From Nocardia speluncae NBRC 108251 (GTDB taxonomy: Bacteria; Actinomycetota; Actinomycetes; Mycobacteriales; Mycobacteriaceae), in assembly GCF_001613245.1 (NCBI RefSeq), contig NZ_BDBZ01000016.1, positions 1 through 64,000 of the forward strand: DNA of 64,000 nt, read 5' to 3'. Positions within the stretch are counted from its first letter, which is position 1, and each line of letters opens with the position of its first letter. This document shows, piece by piece, positions 18,857 through 27,463 of the stretch. The notes beneath the pieces were generated by a model that made no database searches, was not told the DNA's origin, and was given only the letters and a program-made list of their open reading frames with translations. The position numbers were made by a program, and so were the translations under genes.

Positions 18857-19097
18857 TTGGTGCGTGGCCGTTTCAGTTATGGTTGAATGTCATACCGAAC
18901 CGACCGGAGGTCTAGTTTTTCCCGCTCGGAACATACCGTGCATGGTAGCGGTGGGCAATCGGGACGTTCAGCCGGTTATACCGCGAATAAAGCGGATGAT
19001 GAACAGGTTTCACGACATATCACAGATCGGTAATGGCCGGTCCGGCAATCGGATGAATCCCCTGGTCGGCACCGCGGCGCGCGGGCCGGCCGGGGCC

Positions 19098-19114
19098 TCT
19101 CAGTAGCCTCTCAG
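19098..19114 (+). promoter_or_regulatory. MprA-box-like direct repeat upstream of mprA
   Basis: TCTCAG-N5-TCTCAG (19098-19103 and 19109-19114), 11-bp period, ending 22 bases before the mprA ATG. The same repeat with the same spacing occurs upstream of pepD. MprA of M. tuberculosis binds loosely conserved direct repeats, so autoregulation is likely. Confidence 0.68.
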
Positions 19115-19136
19115 TCACTGCGGTCAAACTGGTGCA

Positions 19137-19823
19137 ATGCGCATTCTGGTGGTCGACGACGATCGTGCGGTGCGGGAATCGCTGCGCCGATCACTGACCT
19201 TCAACGGCTACACCGTCGATCTGGCGGTGGACGGTATCGACGCTCTGGAAAAGGCGACCGCCGATCGGCCCGACGCCCTGGTACTCGACGTCATGATGCC
19301 CAGACTGGACGGCCTGGAAGTATGCCGCCGGCTACGCAGCACCGGCGACGACCTCCCGATACTGGTACTCACCGCCCGCGATTCGGTATCGGAGCGGGTC
19401 GCCGGACTGGACGCCGGCGCCGACGACTACCTCCCCAAACCATTCGCGCTCGAAGAACTGCTCGCCCGGCTGCGGGCGCTGCTGCGCCGCCGCGCGCCCG
19501 ATCCCGGAGAGATCTCGGAAACGATGCGGTTCGCCGATCTCTCCCTGGACCCGGTCACCCGGGAGGTCGCGCGCGCAGACCGGTCCATTTCGCTGACCCG
19601 CACCGAATTCTCACTGCTGGAAATGCTGATGGCCAATCCGCGCCGGGTATTGACCCGGGGCCGGATCCTCGAGGAGGTATGGGGTTACGACTTCCCGACC
19701 TCCGGTAACGCACTGGAGGTCTATATCGGCTATCTGCGCCGGAAAACCGAGGCCGACGGCGAACCTCGGCTCATCCACACAGTGCGCGGCGTCGGCTACG
19801 TGCTACGCGAAACGCCTCCGTAA
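19137..19823 (+). CDS. mprA: Response regulator MprA (OmpR family)
   Basis: 228 residues. Receiver domain with acidic pocket D7-D9, phosphoacceptor D51 ([10 protein letters not shown]) and the conserved Lys in LPKPF near 101, followed by an OmpR/PhoB winged-helix DNA-binding domain ([15 protein letters not shown] to [12 protein letters not shown]). Followed 9 bases later by the mprB kinase and then pepD and moaB2, the exact Rv0981-Rv0984 order. MprAB senses envelope stress in mycobacteria and regulates sigma factors and pepD. Confidence 0.96.
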   Translation: MRILVVDDDRAVRESLRRSLTFNGYTVDLAVDGIDALEKATADRPDALVLDVMMPRLDGLEVCRRLRSTGDDLPILVLTARDSVSERVAGLDAGADDYLPKPFALEELLARLRALLRRRAPDPGEISETMRFADLSLDPVTREVARADRSISLTRTEFSLLEMLMANPRRVLTRGRILEEVWGYDFPTSGNALEVYIGYLRRKTEADGEPRLIHTVRGVGYVLRETPP

Positions 19824-19832
19824 GCCCGGGAT

Positions 19833-21311
19833 ATGGCACGTACCCCCCGCTCGGCGGCCAAAAAACATGCGGTGGCAACACTCGGCGGGCCGTGGCCGGA
19901 CGAACCCCCGACCATGCGCCCGCCTACCCCGTTGACACGTACCGTTTCACTGCGGTGGCGCGTCACGTTGCTGGCGGCATCGCTGGTGGCGATATTCGTG
20001 GCGATCACCTCGATCGCGGCCTACGCCATGGTGGCGCGGGCGCTCTACGGTCAGGTCGACGCCCAGCTGCACGCCCGCGCGGCCACCATGATCAGCGGCG
20101 ATATCGACAATATGGCGTTCCAGTCGCTGGGCGTCGCCACACTGTTCTCGAACGATATCGGTGTCGCGCTCATCTACCCGGTGCCACCGTCGGGGGCGGA
20201 GAAACCGGCGAGCATTCCCGTCTACCTGCCGCCGCAGCCCACCACACCGCCCATCGGCACCGAAGAGGTCGCCGTGGCGCAGGGCAACCGCGATTCCTCC
20301 CTGCGCACCTACAACAGCCAGCGAGTGCTCGCCGAGCGGATGGACTCCGGAGTCACCCTGGTCATCTCGCAGCGGCTCGAACCCACTCGCGAGGTGCTGG
20401 ACCGGCTGGCGTGGTTGCTGTTCGCCGTCGGCGCCTCCGGGGTCGTGCTCGCGGCCGGTGCCGGTACCACCGTCGGCCGCACCGGGTTGCGCCCCATCGC
20501 GCGCCTCACCGCCGCGACCGAGCGAATCGCGCGCACCGATGACCTGACCCCCATCCCGGTCACCGGTGACGACGAACTCGCGCGGCTGACCGAGAGTTTC
20601 AACACCATGCTGCGGGCACTCGCCGAATCCCGCGACCGGCAGCGCCGGCTGGTCGCCGACGCCGGTCACGAATTGCGAACCCCGCTGACCTCGTTGCGCA
20701 CCAATACCGAATTGCTGATCGCCTCGAGTCGCCCCGACGCCCCGGCGATACCCGAGGAAGATATGGCCGAACTGCGCTCGGATGTGGTGGCGCAGATCGA
20801 GGAGCTGTCGAACCTGGTGGGCGATCTGGTGGACCTGGCCCGTGAGGACGCACCGGAAACGGTGTACGAGCGGGTCGATCTCGGTGAGGTGACCGAACGC
20901 GCCCTGGAACGGGTCCGCCGCCGCAGTGCCGTGGCCTTCGCCGCCGAACTGCGGCCCTGGTTCGTCTACGGCCACGAAGCCGCCCTGGAACGCGCGATAC
21001 TCAATGTGCTCGACAATGCGGCGAAATGGAGCCCGCCGGGTGAACCGGTCCGGGTGCGGATGGCCGAAACGGGACGCGGACTGCTGGAACTATCGGTCGC
21101 CGACGGCGGTCCGGGGATACCCCCCGCCGAACGCGAACTGGTCTTCGAGCGCTTCTACCGGACAACGGCGTCTCGTTCCATGCCCGGTTCAGGACTGGGC
21201 CTGGCCATTGTGAAACAGGTCGTCACCAAACACGGCGGCACGATCGCGATCGACACCTCCGAGGGCGGCGGCGCGATGATCCGGATCGTATTGCCCGGTC
21301 AGAGCCAGTGA
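19833..21311 (+). CDS. mprB: Sensor histidine kinase MprB
   Basis: 492 residues. Membrane segments at about 44-64 and 193-212 enclose a ~130-residue extracytoplasmic sensor loop; then HAMP (RPIARLTAATERIARTDD), HisKA with phospho-His 279 in DAGHELRTPLTSL, and HATPase_c with DNAAKWSPPG, DGGPGIP and GSGLGLAIVKQV. Close to mycobacterial MprB through the kinase core. Start is either ATG 19833 or ATG 19914; neither has a clear ribosome site. In mycobacteria, MprB is held inactive by DnaK when no unfolded extracellular protein is present. Confidence 0.95.
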   Translation: MARTPRSAAKKHAVATLGGPWPDEPPTMRPPTPLTRTVSLRWRVTLLAASLVAIFVAITSIAAYAMVARALYGQVDAQLHARAATMISGDIDNMAFQSLGVATLFSNDIGVALIYPVPPSGAEKPASIPVYLPPQPTTPPIGTEEVAVAQGNRDSSLRTYNSQRVLAERMDSGVTLVISQRLEPTREVLDRLAWLLFAVGASGVVLAAGAGTTVGRTGLRPIARLTAATERIARTDDLTPIPVTGDDELARLTESFNTMLRALAESRDRQRRLVADAGHELRTPLTSLRTNTELLIASSRPDAPAIPEEDMAELRSDVVAQIEELSNLVGDLVDLAREDAPETVYERVDLGEVTERALERVRRRSAVAFAAELRPWFVYGHEAALERAILNVLDNAAKWSPPGEPVRVRMAETGRGLLELSVADGGPGIPPAERELVFERFYRTTASRSMPGSGLGLAIVKQVVTKHGGTIAIDTSEGGGAMIRIVLPGQSQ

Positions 21312-21434
21312 TCTGCGTCCCCTTCGACCCAACCGGATCCCTGGCCCACCAGGGGCACTCCCCGAACCCCAACGCAACCAACGGCGGGGCCGAGTTCAGC
21401 GAGGCCCCGAAGGCGCCGCAAATACACACAGCAA

Positions 21435-21451
21435 TCTCAGATCGTTCTCAG
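21435..21451 (+). promoter_or_regulatory. MprA-box-like direct repeat upstream of pepD
   Basis: TCTCAG-N5-TCTCAG (21435-21440 and 21446-21451), identical in unit and spacing to the repeat upstream of mprA, about 47 bases before the pepD ATG. It implies an internal MprA-controlled promoter for pepD-moaB2. Confidence 0.68.
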
Positions 21452-21498
21452 TCGTGTTCGGCACTCTGGACAGGGAGTATGGGCAGAATAGAGAGACT

Positions 21499-22899
21499 AT
21501 GACCGAGGATTCCACCAACCGGCCGGACCGGCCGCACGAAGGACCGGTGCCGCCCTCGAATTCGCATCCCCAGCCGAGTGCGGCTCATGACCCCGGCGCC
21601 CCAGCGCCGCCGGGGCAGACCTATCCGGGCGGGCAGCCGTTTCCGGGGCCGAGACCCGGCGATACGGCCGTGTACCCGACGATGGGCCACCCCTACGGCG
21701 GGCCGCCGCCCCCTGGCGGGCCGCCGCCCGGCGATACCGGGCAGTTCTACGCCGCCGGCCCACCACCCGCGCCGCGCAAGAGTTCGCTGCGTACCCGTCT
21801 GGTGGCCGGTGGGATTGCGCTCGCACTGGTCAGCGGTGGTGTCGGTGGTGCGGTCGGTGCCCTGGTCGCCGATTCCGGTAGCGGGCCGGTGGCGACCAAC
21901 GCGCTCGATGCGCCGGTGCCCGACATCAAGGATGCCGCGCACGCGCCGGCCGGTTCGGTGCAGGCGGTCGCGCAGGAGGTCACTCCGTCCGTCGTGATGA
22001 TCGAGGTGGCGAGTAACCGCGGGCAGGGCGAAGGCTCCGGCGTGGTGCTTTCCTCCGACGGCCTGATCTTGACCAACAACCATGTCGCGGCCGGTGGCGG
22101 CACCGGGGGCGATATGCGGGTGACGTTCGCCGACGGCAGTACCGCCCCGGCCACCCTGGTCGGTGCTGATCCGGTATCGGATCTGGCGGTGATCCAGGCG
22201 CGCGGGAAAACGGATCTGAAACCGGTAGAGCTGGGCAGTTCGGCCGGTCTACAGGTCGGGCAGCCGGTGGTGGCCATCGGTTCGCCGCTCGGCCTGGCGG
22301 GCACCGTCACCACCGGGATCGTTTCGGCGCTCAACCGCCCGGTCTCCACCACCGGTGAGGGTGGAGGCGACCCGACCGTGCCGAATCCGGTGATCGACGC
22401 TGTCCAGACCGATGCCGCGATCAACCCCGGTAACTCGGGTGGCGCGCTGGTCGACGACCAGGGCCGGCTGATCGGTATCAACACCGCGATCGCCAGCTTG
22501 GGGTCGTCTGGCGCGGCCGGTCAGCAGAGCGGTTCGATCGGGCTCGGGTTCGCGATTCCGGTGGACCAGGCGCGGCGGGTTGCCGATGAGCTGATCAAGT
22601 CCGGCCATGCCACGTACGCTCAGATAGGGATGACCGTGCAACGCGACGAATCCGTGCACGGAGCGCGGGTTCTCGAGGTCACCCCGAACGGCCCGGCGGC
22701 GCAGGCCCGGATTCCGGCGGGCTCGATCGTGACCAAGCTCGACGATCGCACGATCGATTCCGGGGATGCCCTGGTGGCCGCGGTGCGATCGAAACAACCC
22801 GGGGACAAAGTGCAAGTGACGTACACGGATCGGCAGGGCGGTGGTTCGGAGACGGTCGAGGTGACCCTCGCCGCCGCCGCGGTGGAAGGAGCACGGTGA
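21499..22899 (+). CDS. pepD: HtrA-like serine protease PepD
   Basis: 466 residues from ATG 21499 (MTEDSTNRP). A Pro/Gly-rich cytoplasmic N-terminus to about 95, one membrane anchor (about 101-125), a trypsin-like protease domain with catalytic triad H195 (TNNHVAA), D228 (VSDLAV) and S313 (NPGNSGGALV), and a C-terminal PDZ domain (about 375-460). This is the HtrA/DegP envelope quality-control protease. In mycobacteria PepD is both a target and a modulator of MprAB signalling. moaB2 overlaps its stop by 4 bases. Confidence 0.95.
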   Translation: MTEDSTNRPDRPHEGPVPPSNSHPQPSAAHDPGAPAPPGQTYPGGQPFPGPRPGDTAVYPTMGHPYGGPPPPGGPPPGDTGQFYAAGPPPAPRKSSLRTRLVAGGIALALVSGGVGGAVGALVADSGSGPVATNALDAPVPDIKDAAHAPAGSVQAVAQEVTPSVVMIEVASNRGQGEGSGVVLSSDGLILTNNHVAAGGGTGGDMRVTFADGSTAPATLVGADPVSDLAVIQARGKTDLKPVELGSSAGLQVGQPVVAIGSPLGLAGTVTTGIVSALNRPVSTTGEGGGDPTVPNPVIDAVQTDAAINPGNSGGALVDDQGRLIGINTAIASLGSSGAAGQQSGSIGLGFAIPVDQARRVADELIKSGHATYAQIGMTVQRDESVHGARVLEVTPNGPAAQARIPAGSIVTKLDDRTIDSGDALVAAVRSKQPGDKVQVTYTDRQGGGSETVEVTLAAAAVEGAR

Positions 22900-23453
22900 T
22901 GCAGTTGCTGACCGGGGGCGGCCACGCCGCGACCGATATCGACGCTACGGTGAGCGGTATGGAAATCGATGCTCCTGTGGCGGGGCGCGCACTGGTGGTG
23001 GTCGTCGACGATCGAACGGCACACGGCGGCGAGGATTCGCTGGGGCCGTTGGTCACCGAACTGCTCACCGAGGCGGGGTTCCTGGTCGATGCGTCCGTTT
23101 CGGTGGAGGCGGACGAGGTGGCGATCCGGAACGCCTTGAACACCGCGGTGATCGGCGGTGTGGATATCGTGATCTCGGTCGGTGGTACCGGGATGTCGCC
23201 GCGTGATGTCACGCCGGAGGCGACAGCCGAGGTTCTCGATCGGGACCTGCCCGGGATCAGTGAGGCGCTGCGGGCATCGGGCCGGGTGGCCGGGTCGCTG
23301 GACGCCGGTCTTTCGCGCGGGCTGGCCGGGATCTCCGGTAGCACCCTGGTGGTGAACCTGCCGGGTACGCGGGCCGCTGTCCGCGACGGAATGGCGACCT
23401 TGGGTCCGTTGGCGAGTCGCGTCATCGGCGAGCTGTCCGGTCTGCTGGAGTGA
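22896..23453 (+). CDS. moaB2: MoaB/Mog-type molybdopterin adenylyltransferase-like protein (MoaB2)
   Basis: 185 residues with the MoCF_biosynth fold: ALVVVVDDRTAHGGEDSLGPLV, DIVISVGGTGMSPRDVTPEA (the GGTG nucleotide/pterin loop) and LVVNLPGTRAAVRDGM. MoaB/Mog proteins adenylate molybdopterin before metal insertion. In M. tuberculosis the equivalent gene also ends the mprA-mprB-pepD operon, and MoaB2 has been proposed to act in sigma-factor/stress control. No other Moco synthesis gene is adjacent. Confidence 0.9.
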   Translation: MMQLLTGGGHAATDIDATVSGMEIDAPVAGRALVVVVDDRTAHGGEDSLGPLVTELLTEAGFLVDASVSVEADEVAIRNALNTAVIGGVDIVISVGGTGMSPRDVTPEATAEVLDRDLPGISEALRASGRVAGSLDAGLSRGLAGISGSTLVVNLPGTRAAVRDGMATLGPLASRVIGELSGLLE

Positions 23454-23468
23454 GCCGGGGCATGCGGT

Positions 23469-23666
23469 ATGAGTGAGGGTGAGACCCCGGAGGTCCCCCG
23501 CCGGGCACGACGCCGGGCGGGGGACCTCGCACGTGTGGACCGGGTTTTCGGTGAGGTGCTGCCGAGTACGACGCGCGATGAATGGGACGACGGCTCGTCA
23601 GCGGACCGCGACGGCGACGACTGGCTGCGCTCGCAGGTTCCGCCGCATCACGGGGACGCGGGCTGA
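23469..23666 (+). CDS. Small hypothetical protein downstream of moaB2
   Basis: 65 residues, charged and hydrophilic (MSEGETPEVPRRARRRAGD, then VDRVFGEVLP, ending WLRSQVPPHHGDAG). It starts 15 bases after the moaB2 stop. I recall short proteins of the same layout (basic start, RVFGEVLP, DxWLRxQxPPHH end) in other mycolata, which supports coding. Function unknown; no motif or signal peptide. The ribosome site is weak. Confidence 0.65.
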   Translation: MSEGETPEVPRRARRRAGDLARVDRVFGEVLPSTTRDEWDDGSSADRDGDDWLRSQVPPHHGDAG

Positions 23667-24231
23667 GACGCACGGGGGCGGGTGCCGCAAAAGGCTTGGC
23701 GCTTAACGTATTCCATTCGAATGCGGTATGAATGTCCTATCTCGAGGGGGTAACGGCGTGGGGTTTTCGGCCTAATTTTCCAGAACTCGGGTCAGCGGGA
23801 TTCTGACGGTGGGCGTTTGGGCGACGCGCATATTTTCTTTCTTCCATAGGCCTACCGGCCGATCTGTTTACGGATTCTTATCGTTTCGACGTGGCCGCGC
23901 GGCATTTCTGCTATGGCCGGTGACCTGCATGTGCACGCTTCGCTATACGTAGATGTGAAATGGATCACATCAACGTATAGCGAAAAGTGCCTTTGTCCAA
24001 CCTGTTATCGACCGCCTAATCTCGGTGCGTCGACCGCCGCAAAGGCGGTCCGGCGGGCTTGCAAAACGGGGTCAGCCGGTCGCTTTCGTGTGCATTGTCT
24101 GTTTTCGGGCTTTGCACCGAAATAACAACGGGTCACCTGTAGGTAACAAACGAGCGAAACACTGGTCGGAGCCGGAGAGCGGTGTGTCCGAGCTCGAAGG
24201 CCTGCTGTTTGTCCGAATGATGAGGGGAAAT
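23667..24231. other. 565-base regulatory region upstream of the porin cluster
   Basis: AT-richer than its surroundings and without a supportable gene. It holds the CRP-type palindrome/inverted repeat at 23934-23989 (listed separately). Possible promoters lie around 23840-23900 and 24120-24160. The mscL gene found after moaB2 in mycobacteria is absent. Confidence 0.6.
23934..23989. promoter_or_regulatory. CRP/GlxR-consensus site inside a long inverted repeat
   Basis: TGTGA-N6-TCACA (23954-23969), a perfect CRP-family operator, lies at the centre of a larger inverted repeat: perfect arms 23939-23950 and 23973-23984 plus 23952-23958 and 23965-23971, interrupted by one A-A mismatch, with outer CAC/GTG pairing. 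Loop AATGGA. It is about 245 bases upstream of the first porin start. Confidence 0.72.
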
Positions 24232-24906
24232 ATGAGCGAGAACCGCACCGACGGTGTACGCAGTGGCGCCAGGATCGCGGGTATCGGTGCCGCGGCCGCT
24301 GTCGCCGTGGGCCTTCTGTCGGTTGGCGCTGCCAACGCCGATACCTTCGTGCCGCTACCCGACGGCCAGAAAGCCGGTCCCGGGGTCACCATCTCCCGCA
24401 CCGGTGAACATGCCGTTATATCGCCTTCCATGGCCGCGAACGGTGCGGGCCGGGTCGTGTGGGTTTCCGGCAACGCGATCGCCGATGTCACGGTCACCCC
24501 GGAGGGGGAACCGGGGCCGAACAACGGACCGACCGGTGCAGACGGCACCAACAATTCGTCCACCCATGGGTCTTCGCAGCTCAACACCGGTTATATCGTC
24601 GGCTGCCAGGTCGGCATCGGCGACGAGGCGATCGGGCTGGGCGGGTCCCTCGGTTTGAGCCTCGACGGCGGAAACGTCGGCGGTTCGGTCGGGTTGGAGG
24701 TGGGCCCGGGCGAGGTCAAGTTCGCCCAGATCGACTACAAGAACATCACCAAGCCCGGCCGGTACTCCGTCGAGTACCAGGACGCCGAAATCGAGATCCA
24801 AGGTTGCGCGGGTTACGCGCAGGCGCGGTCGTACACGGTGGTCGAGATCATCGGCGACCACTACTCGAAGACGACCCTGTACGGCCAGCCGTTCAGCATC
24901 GGCTGA
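24232..24906 (+). CDS. MspA-family porin, type A copy 1 (NfpA/NfpB-like)
   Basis: 224 residues from ATG 24232 (after GAGGGGAAAT). A signal peptide is cleaved after ANA at about 36 to give DTFVPLPDG. The mature chain has the MspA-family core: SPSMAANGAGRVVWVSG, GYIVGCQVGIG, a Gly-rich GLGGSLGLSLDGG stretch, the PGEVKFAQIDYK strand and the C-terminal TLYGQPFSIG. Two conserved Cys (GCQV and QGCAGY) probably pair. NfpA and NfpB of Nocardia farcinica form a hetero-oligomeric outer-membrane channel for small hydrophilic solutes. This and the next gene look like such a pair. Function by family; no experimental data. Confidence 0.88.
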   Translation: MSENRTDGVRSGARIAGIGAAAAVAVGLLSVGAANADTFVPLPDGQKAGPGVTISRTGEHAVISPSMAANGAGRVVWVSGNAIADVTVTPEGEPGPNNGPTGADGTNNSSTHGSSQLNTGYIVGCQVGIGDEAIGLGGSLGLSLDGGNVGGSVGLEVGPGEVKFAQIDYKNITKPGRYSVEYQDAEIEIQGCAGYAQARSYTVVEIIGDHYSKTTLYGQPFSIG

Positions 24907-24986
24907 ACCGCCCGGCCCGTCCCGTCGTATCGAAACGAACCTCGTCTCGCGTCGATTCGCGAGCTTTCCTCTCGAAGGGTCCAACC

Positions 24987-25652
24987 ATGATCAACCGAAA
25001 GAAACTGGTGCGCTTGGCAGGTATCGGCGCCGCTGCCACCCTCGCCACGGGTCTGTTCTCGACCGGAGCGGCCAATGCAGATACATTCGTACCGCTGCCC
25101 GGCGGTGAAATCGTCAAAACGCTGTCCGACGGCACGGTAGTGACCGTGCGCATGGTCGGCGAGTCGGCCAATATCAGCCCGTCCATGGGCGCTACCCCGG
25201 TGCATCGCAATGCGTGGGTCTCCGGGAGCGCGCAGGTCGAGATCGCCGGCGGTGAAGAGGTGGGCGGCAAGATCTACCCCGGCTATGTCGTGGGCTGCCA
25301 GGTCAACATCGCCGGCGGTGGTGCCGAGGGTGGCGCCAGTGCAGATATGGATACGGAAGGAAACGTCAGCCCCGGCGCCGAAACCGGCGCCAACCTGACT
25401 GTCGGCCCCGGCCAGGCGAAATCGTTCTATGTCCTCGATATCGAGAAGCCGGACGACTACGGCAGCGAGAACCACTCCACCAACAACAGCTTCGGTGGCA
25501 ACACCGGTTCGGTGACCTGGTCCGACCAGACCATCGGCCTCAACGGCTGCGGCGGCTACGCCCAGGCGCGGTCGTTCATCAGCGTAGAGGTGGAAACCGA
25601 GAACGTGATCAGCTACGTCACGCTGTGGGGTCAGCCGTTCAGCCTCGGCTGA
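24987..25652 (+). CDS. MspA-family porin, type B copy 1 (NfpA/NfpB-like)
   Basis: 221 residues. The signal peptide ends ANA-DTF at about 31; the mature start is DTFVPLPGGEIVKTLSDG. Core blocks ISPSMGATPVHRNAWVSG, GYVVGCQVNI and GCGGYAQARSF, with C-terminus TLWGQPFSLG, match the MspA/Nfp fold and differ consistently from the type A genes. 80 bases after the type A gene and presumably co-transcribed with it, ending at the terminator at 25681. Both cysteines of the family are present. Confidence 0.88.
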   Translation: MINRKKLVRLAGIGAAATLATGLFSTGAANADTFVPLPGGEIVKTLSDGTVVTVRMVGESANISPSMGATPVHRNAWVSGSAQVEIAGGEEVGGKIYPGYVVGCQVNIAGGGAEGGASADMDTEGNVSPGAETGANLTVGPGQAKSFYVLDIEKPDDYGSENHSTNNSFGGNTGSVTWSDQTIGLNGCGGYAQARSFISVEVETENVISYVTLWGQPFSLG

Positions 25653-25957
25653 CACCCGATCCAACGTTCGTACCGGCACGGAGACAGGCCCGCCGCGGCA
25701 GCGGCGGGCCTGTCTCGTCTCTGGATATCCGGTGCCGGGTGGTCCCCTCAGTGCGCGTCACCTTCTGGTTACCTGCGAATCATCCGGATGCCACACCGAA
25801 TCGGTGGCGCGGTAGCCGAGTATTCACCGGCCGTGTGGTTTCGGGTTCATCTAGTGGCTACAGCCGTAACCCAAGCTCTATGGAGCCTGTTCTCGGGCCG
25901 CCCCGACGTCGATCGCTGCGAAGTCGGGTGTCGTTGAAAACCTTGATGAGGGGAAAT
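25653..25957. other. Spacer between porin pairs
   Basis: 305 bases holding the terminator of the first pair and, by position, the promoter of the second. I find no CRP palindrome here like the one upstream of the first pair, so the two pairs may be regulated differently. No gene seen. Confidence 0.55.
25681..25716 (+). terminator. Terminator after first porin pair
   Basis: Perfect 16-bp inverted repeat, arms 25681-25696 and 25701-25716, loop GGCA, starting 28 bases after the porin stop. It separates the two porin pairs into two transcripts. Confidence 0.88.
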
Positions 25958-26632
25958 ATGAGCAAGAACCGCACCACCGGTCTGCGCTACGGCGCGCGCG
26001 CCCTGGGCGTGGGCGCCGTAGCCGCTGTGGCCATGGGTCTGTTCTCTACCGGTGCCGCCAACGCGGACACCTTCGTTCCGCTGCCGGACGGTGAGAAGCT
26101 GGGGCCCGGTGTCAAGATCAACCGCACGCACGAGAGCGCGCTCGTCTCGCCGTCGATGGCCGCCAACGGCGCGGGCCGGACCGTGTGGGTCTCGGGCAAC
26201 GCCGCCGCCGACGTCTCGGTCACGCCCGAGGGCGAAGCCGGCCCGAACAACGGCCCGACCGGTGCGGACGGCACCAACAACTCCTCCACCCACGGTGCCT
26301 CGCAGCTCAACACCGGCTACATCGTCGGCTGCCAGGTGAGCATCGGTGACGACGCGATCGGCTTGGGTGGATCCCTCGGCCTCACCCTGGACGGCGGCAG
26401 CCTCGGCGGCTCGACCAGCGTGGAGTTGGGTCCGGGTGAGGTCAAGTTCGTCCAGATCGATTACAAGGACATCGAGAAGCCCGGTGTCTACTCCGTCGAA
26501 TACCAGGACGTTGAGATGGAGATCCAGGGTTGCGCCGGGTATGCGCAGGCCCGTGCCTACACCGTGGTCGAGATCATCGGTGACCACTACTCCAAGACCA
26601 CCCTCTACGGGCAGCCGTTCAGCATCGGCTGA
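25958..26632 (+). CDS. MspA-family porin, type A copy 2 (NfpA/NfpB-like)
   Basis: 224 residues, the same length as type A copy 1 and nearly collinear with it (MSKNRTTGLRYGARALG signal, cleavage after ANA at 36, then DTFVPLPDGEK, ending TLYGQPFSIG). The translation-start block GATGAGGGGAAATATGAGC is shared with copy 1, showing the duplication included the ribosome site. Both cysteines and the GYIVGCQV motif are retained. The sequence differs at scattered positions, so it is an established duplicate rather than an assembly artefact. Confidence 0.88.
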   Translation: MSKNRTTGLRYGARALGVGAVAAVAMGLFSTGAANADTFVPLPDGEKLGPGVKINRTHESALVSPSMAANGAGRTVWVSGNAAADVSVTPEGEAGPNNGPTGADGTNNSSTHGASQLNTGYIVGCQVSIGDDAIGLGGSLGLTLDGGSLGGSTSVELGPGEVKFVQIDYKDIEKPGVYSVEYQDVEMEIQGCAGYAQARAYTVVEIIGDHYSKTTLYGQPFSIG

Positions 26633-26699
26633 CGCTGACACCGGTTCACTCACCACAACTCTCGCTGTAGCGAATTCAACCCCAGAGGGGCATCCACAC

Positions 26700-27368
26700 A
26701 TGTTCAACCGTAAGAATCTGGCGCGCCTCGCCGGCGTCGGTGCGGCCGCCTCGGTCGCGCTCGGTCTGTTCTCCACCGGCGCCGCCCATGCCGACACTTT
26801 TATTCCGTTGCCCGGCGGCGAAATCGTCAAAACCCTCTCCGACGGCACCGTGGTGACGGTCCGCATGGTCGGTGAGTCCGCCACCATCAGCCCGTCCATG
26901 GGCTCCACTCCGGTCCATCGCAACGCCTGGGCCTCCGGTAGTGCCCAGGTCGAGATCTCGGGCGGCGGCGAGGACGTGGGCGGCAAGATCTACCCCGGCT
27001 ATGTCGTGGGCTGCCAGGTCAATATCGACGGTGGCGGTGCCGAAAGCGGCGCCAGCGCCGAGGTCGATTCCGAGGGCAGTGTCAGCCCCGAGGGCGAGGT
27101 CGGCGGCAACCTGACCCTGGGGCCCGGCCAAGCCGATGCTTTCTACGTCCTCGATATCGAGAAGCCGGACGACTACGGCAACGAGGACCATTCGACCAAC
27201 AACGGATTCGATGGCAACAGCGGTTCGGTCACCTGGTCCGATTCCACCATCGGCCTGAGCGGCTGCGGCGGCTACGCGCAGGCGCGGTCCTTCGTCAAGG
27301 TCAAGGTCGAGACCGACAACGTCATGTCCGTCGTAACGCTGTGGGGCCAGCCGTTCAGCCTCGGCTGA
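26700..27368 (+). CDS. MspA-family porin, type B copy 2 (NfpA/NfpB-like)
   Basis: 222 residues, paralogue of the 24987 gene (MFNRKNLARLAGVG signal, AHA-DTF cleavage at 31, DTFIPLPGGEIVKTLSDG, ending TLWGQPFSLG). It follows type A copy 2 by 67 bases, repeating the A-B order of the first pair. The main differences from copy 1 are in the acidic loop around residues 105-140 (more Glu/Asp), which could alter channel charge (inference). Confidence 0.88.
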   Translation: MFNRKNLARLAGVGAAASVALGLFSTGAAHADTFIPLPGGEIVKTLSDGTVVTVRMVGESATISPSMGSTPVHRNAWASGSAQVEISGGGEDVGGKIYPGYVVGCQVNIDGGGAESGASAEVDSEGSVSPEGEVGGNLTLGPGQADAFYVLDIEKPDDYGNEDHSTNNGFDGNSGSVTWSDSTIGLSGCGGYAQARSFVKVKVETDNVMSVVTLWGQPFSLG

Positions 27369-27427
27369 TAGGCACCCCGTGTTTCCCGGCCGAACAGCTC
27401 GCGCCGGCCGGAACGGCTACCCGGAGG

Positions 27428-27453
27428 GCCCCTCGCGCAACTGCGCGGCGGGC
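27428..27453. terminator. Possible terminator after second porin pair
   Basis: Imperfect hairpin: GCCC...CGCGCA (27428-27439) against TGCGCG...GGGC (27442-27453), with a 2x2 internal mismatch. It lies between the converging porin and CpaB-like genes. Confidence 0.45.
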
Positions 27454-27463
27454 TCTTCGGCTG

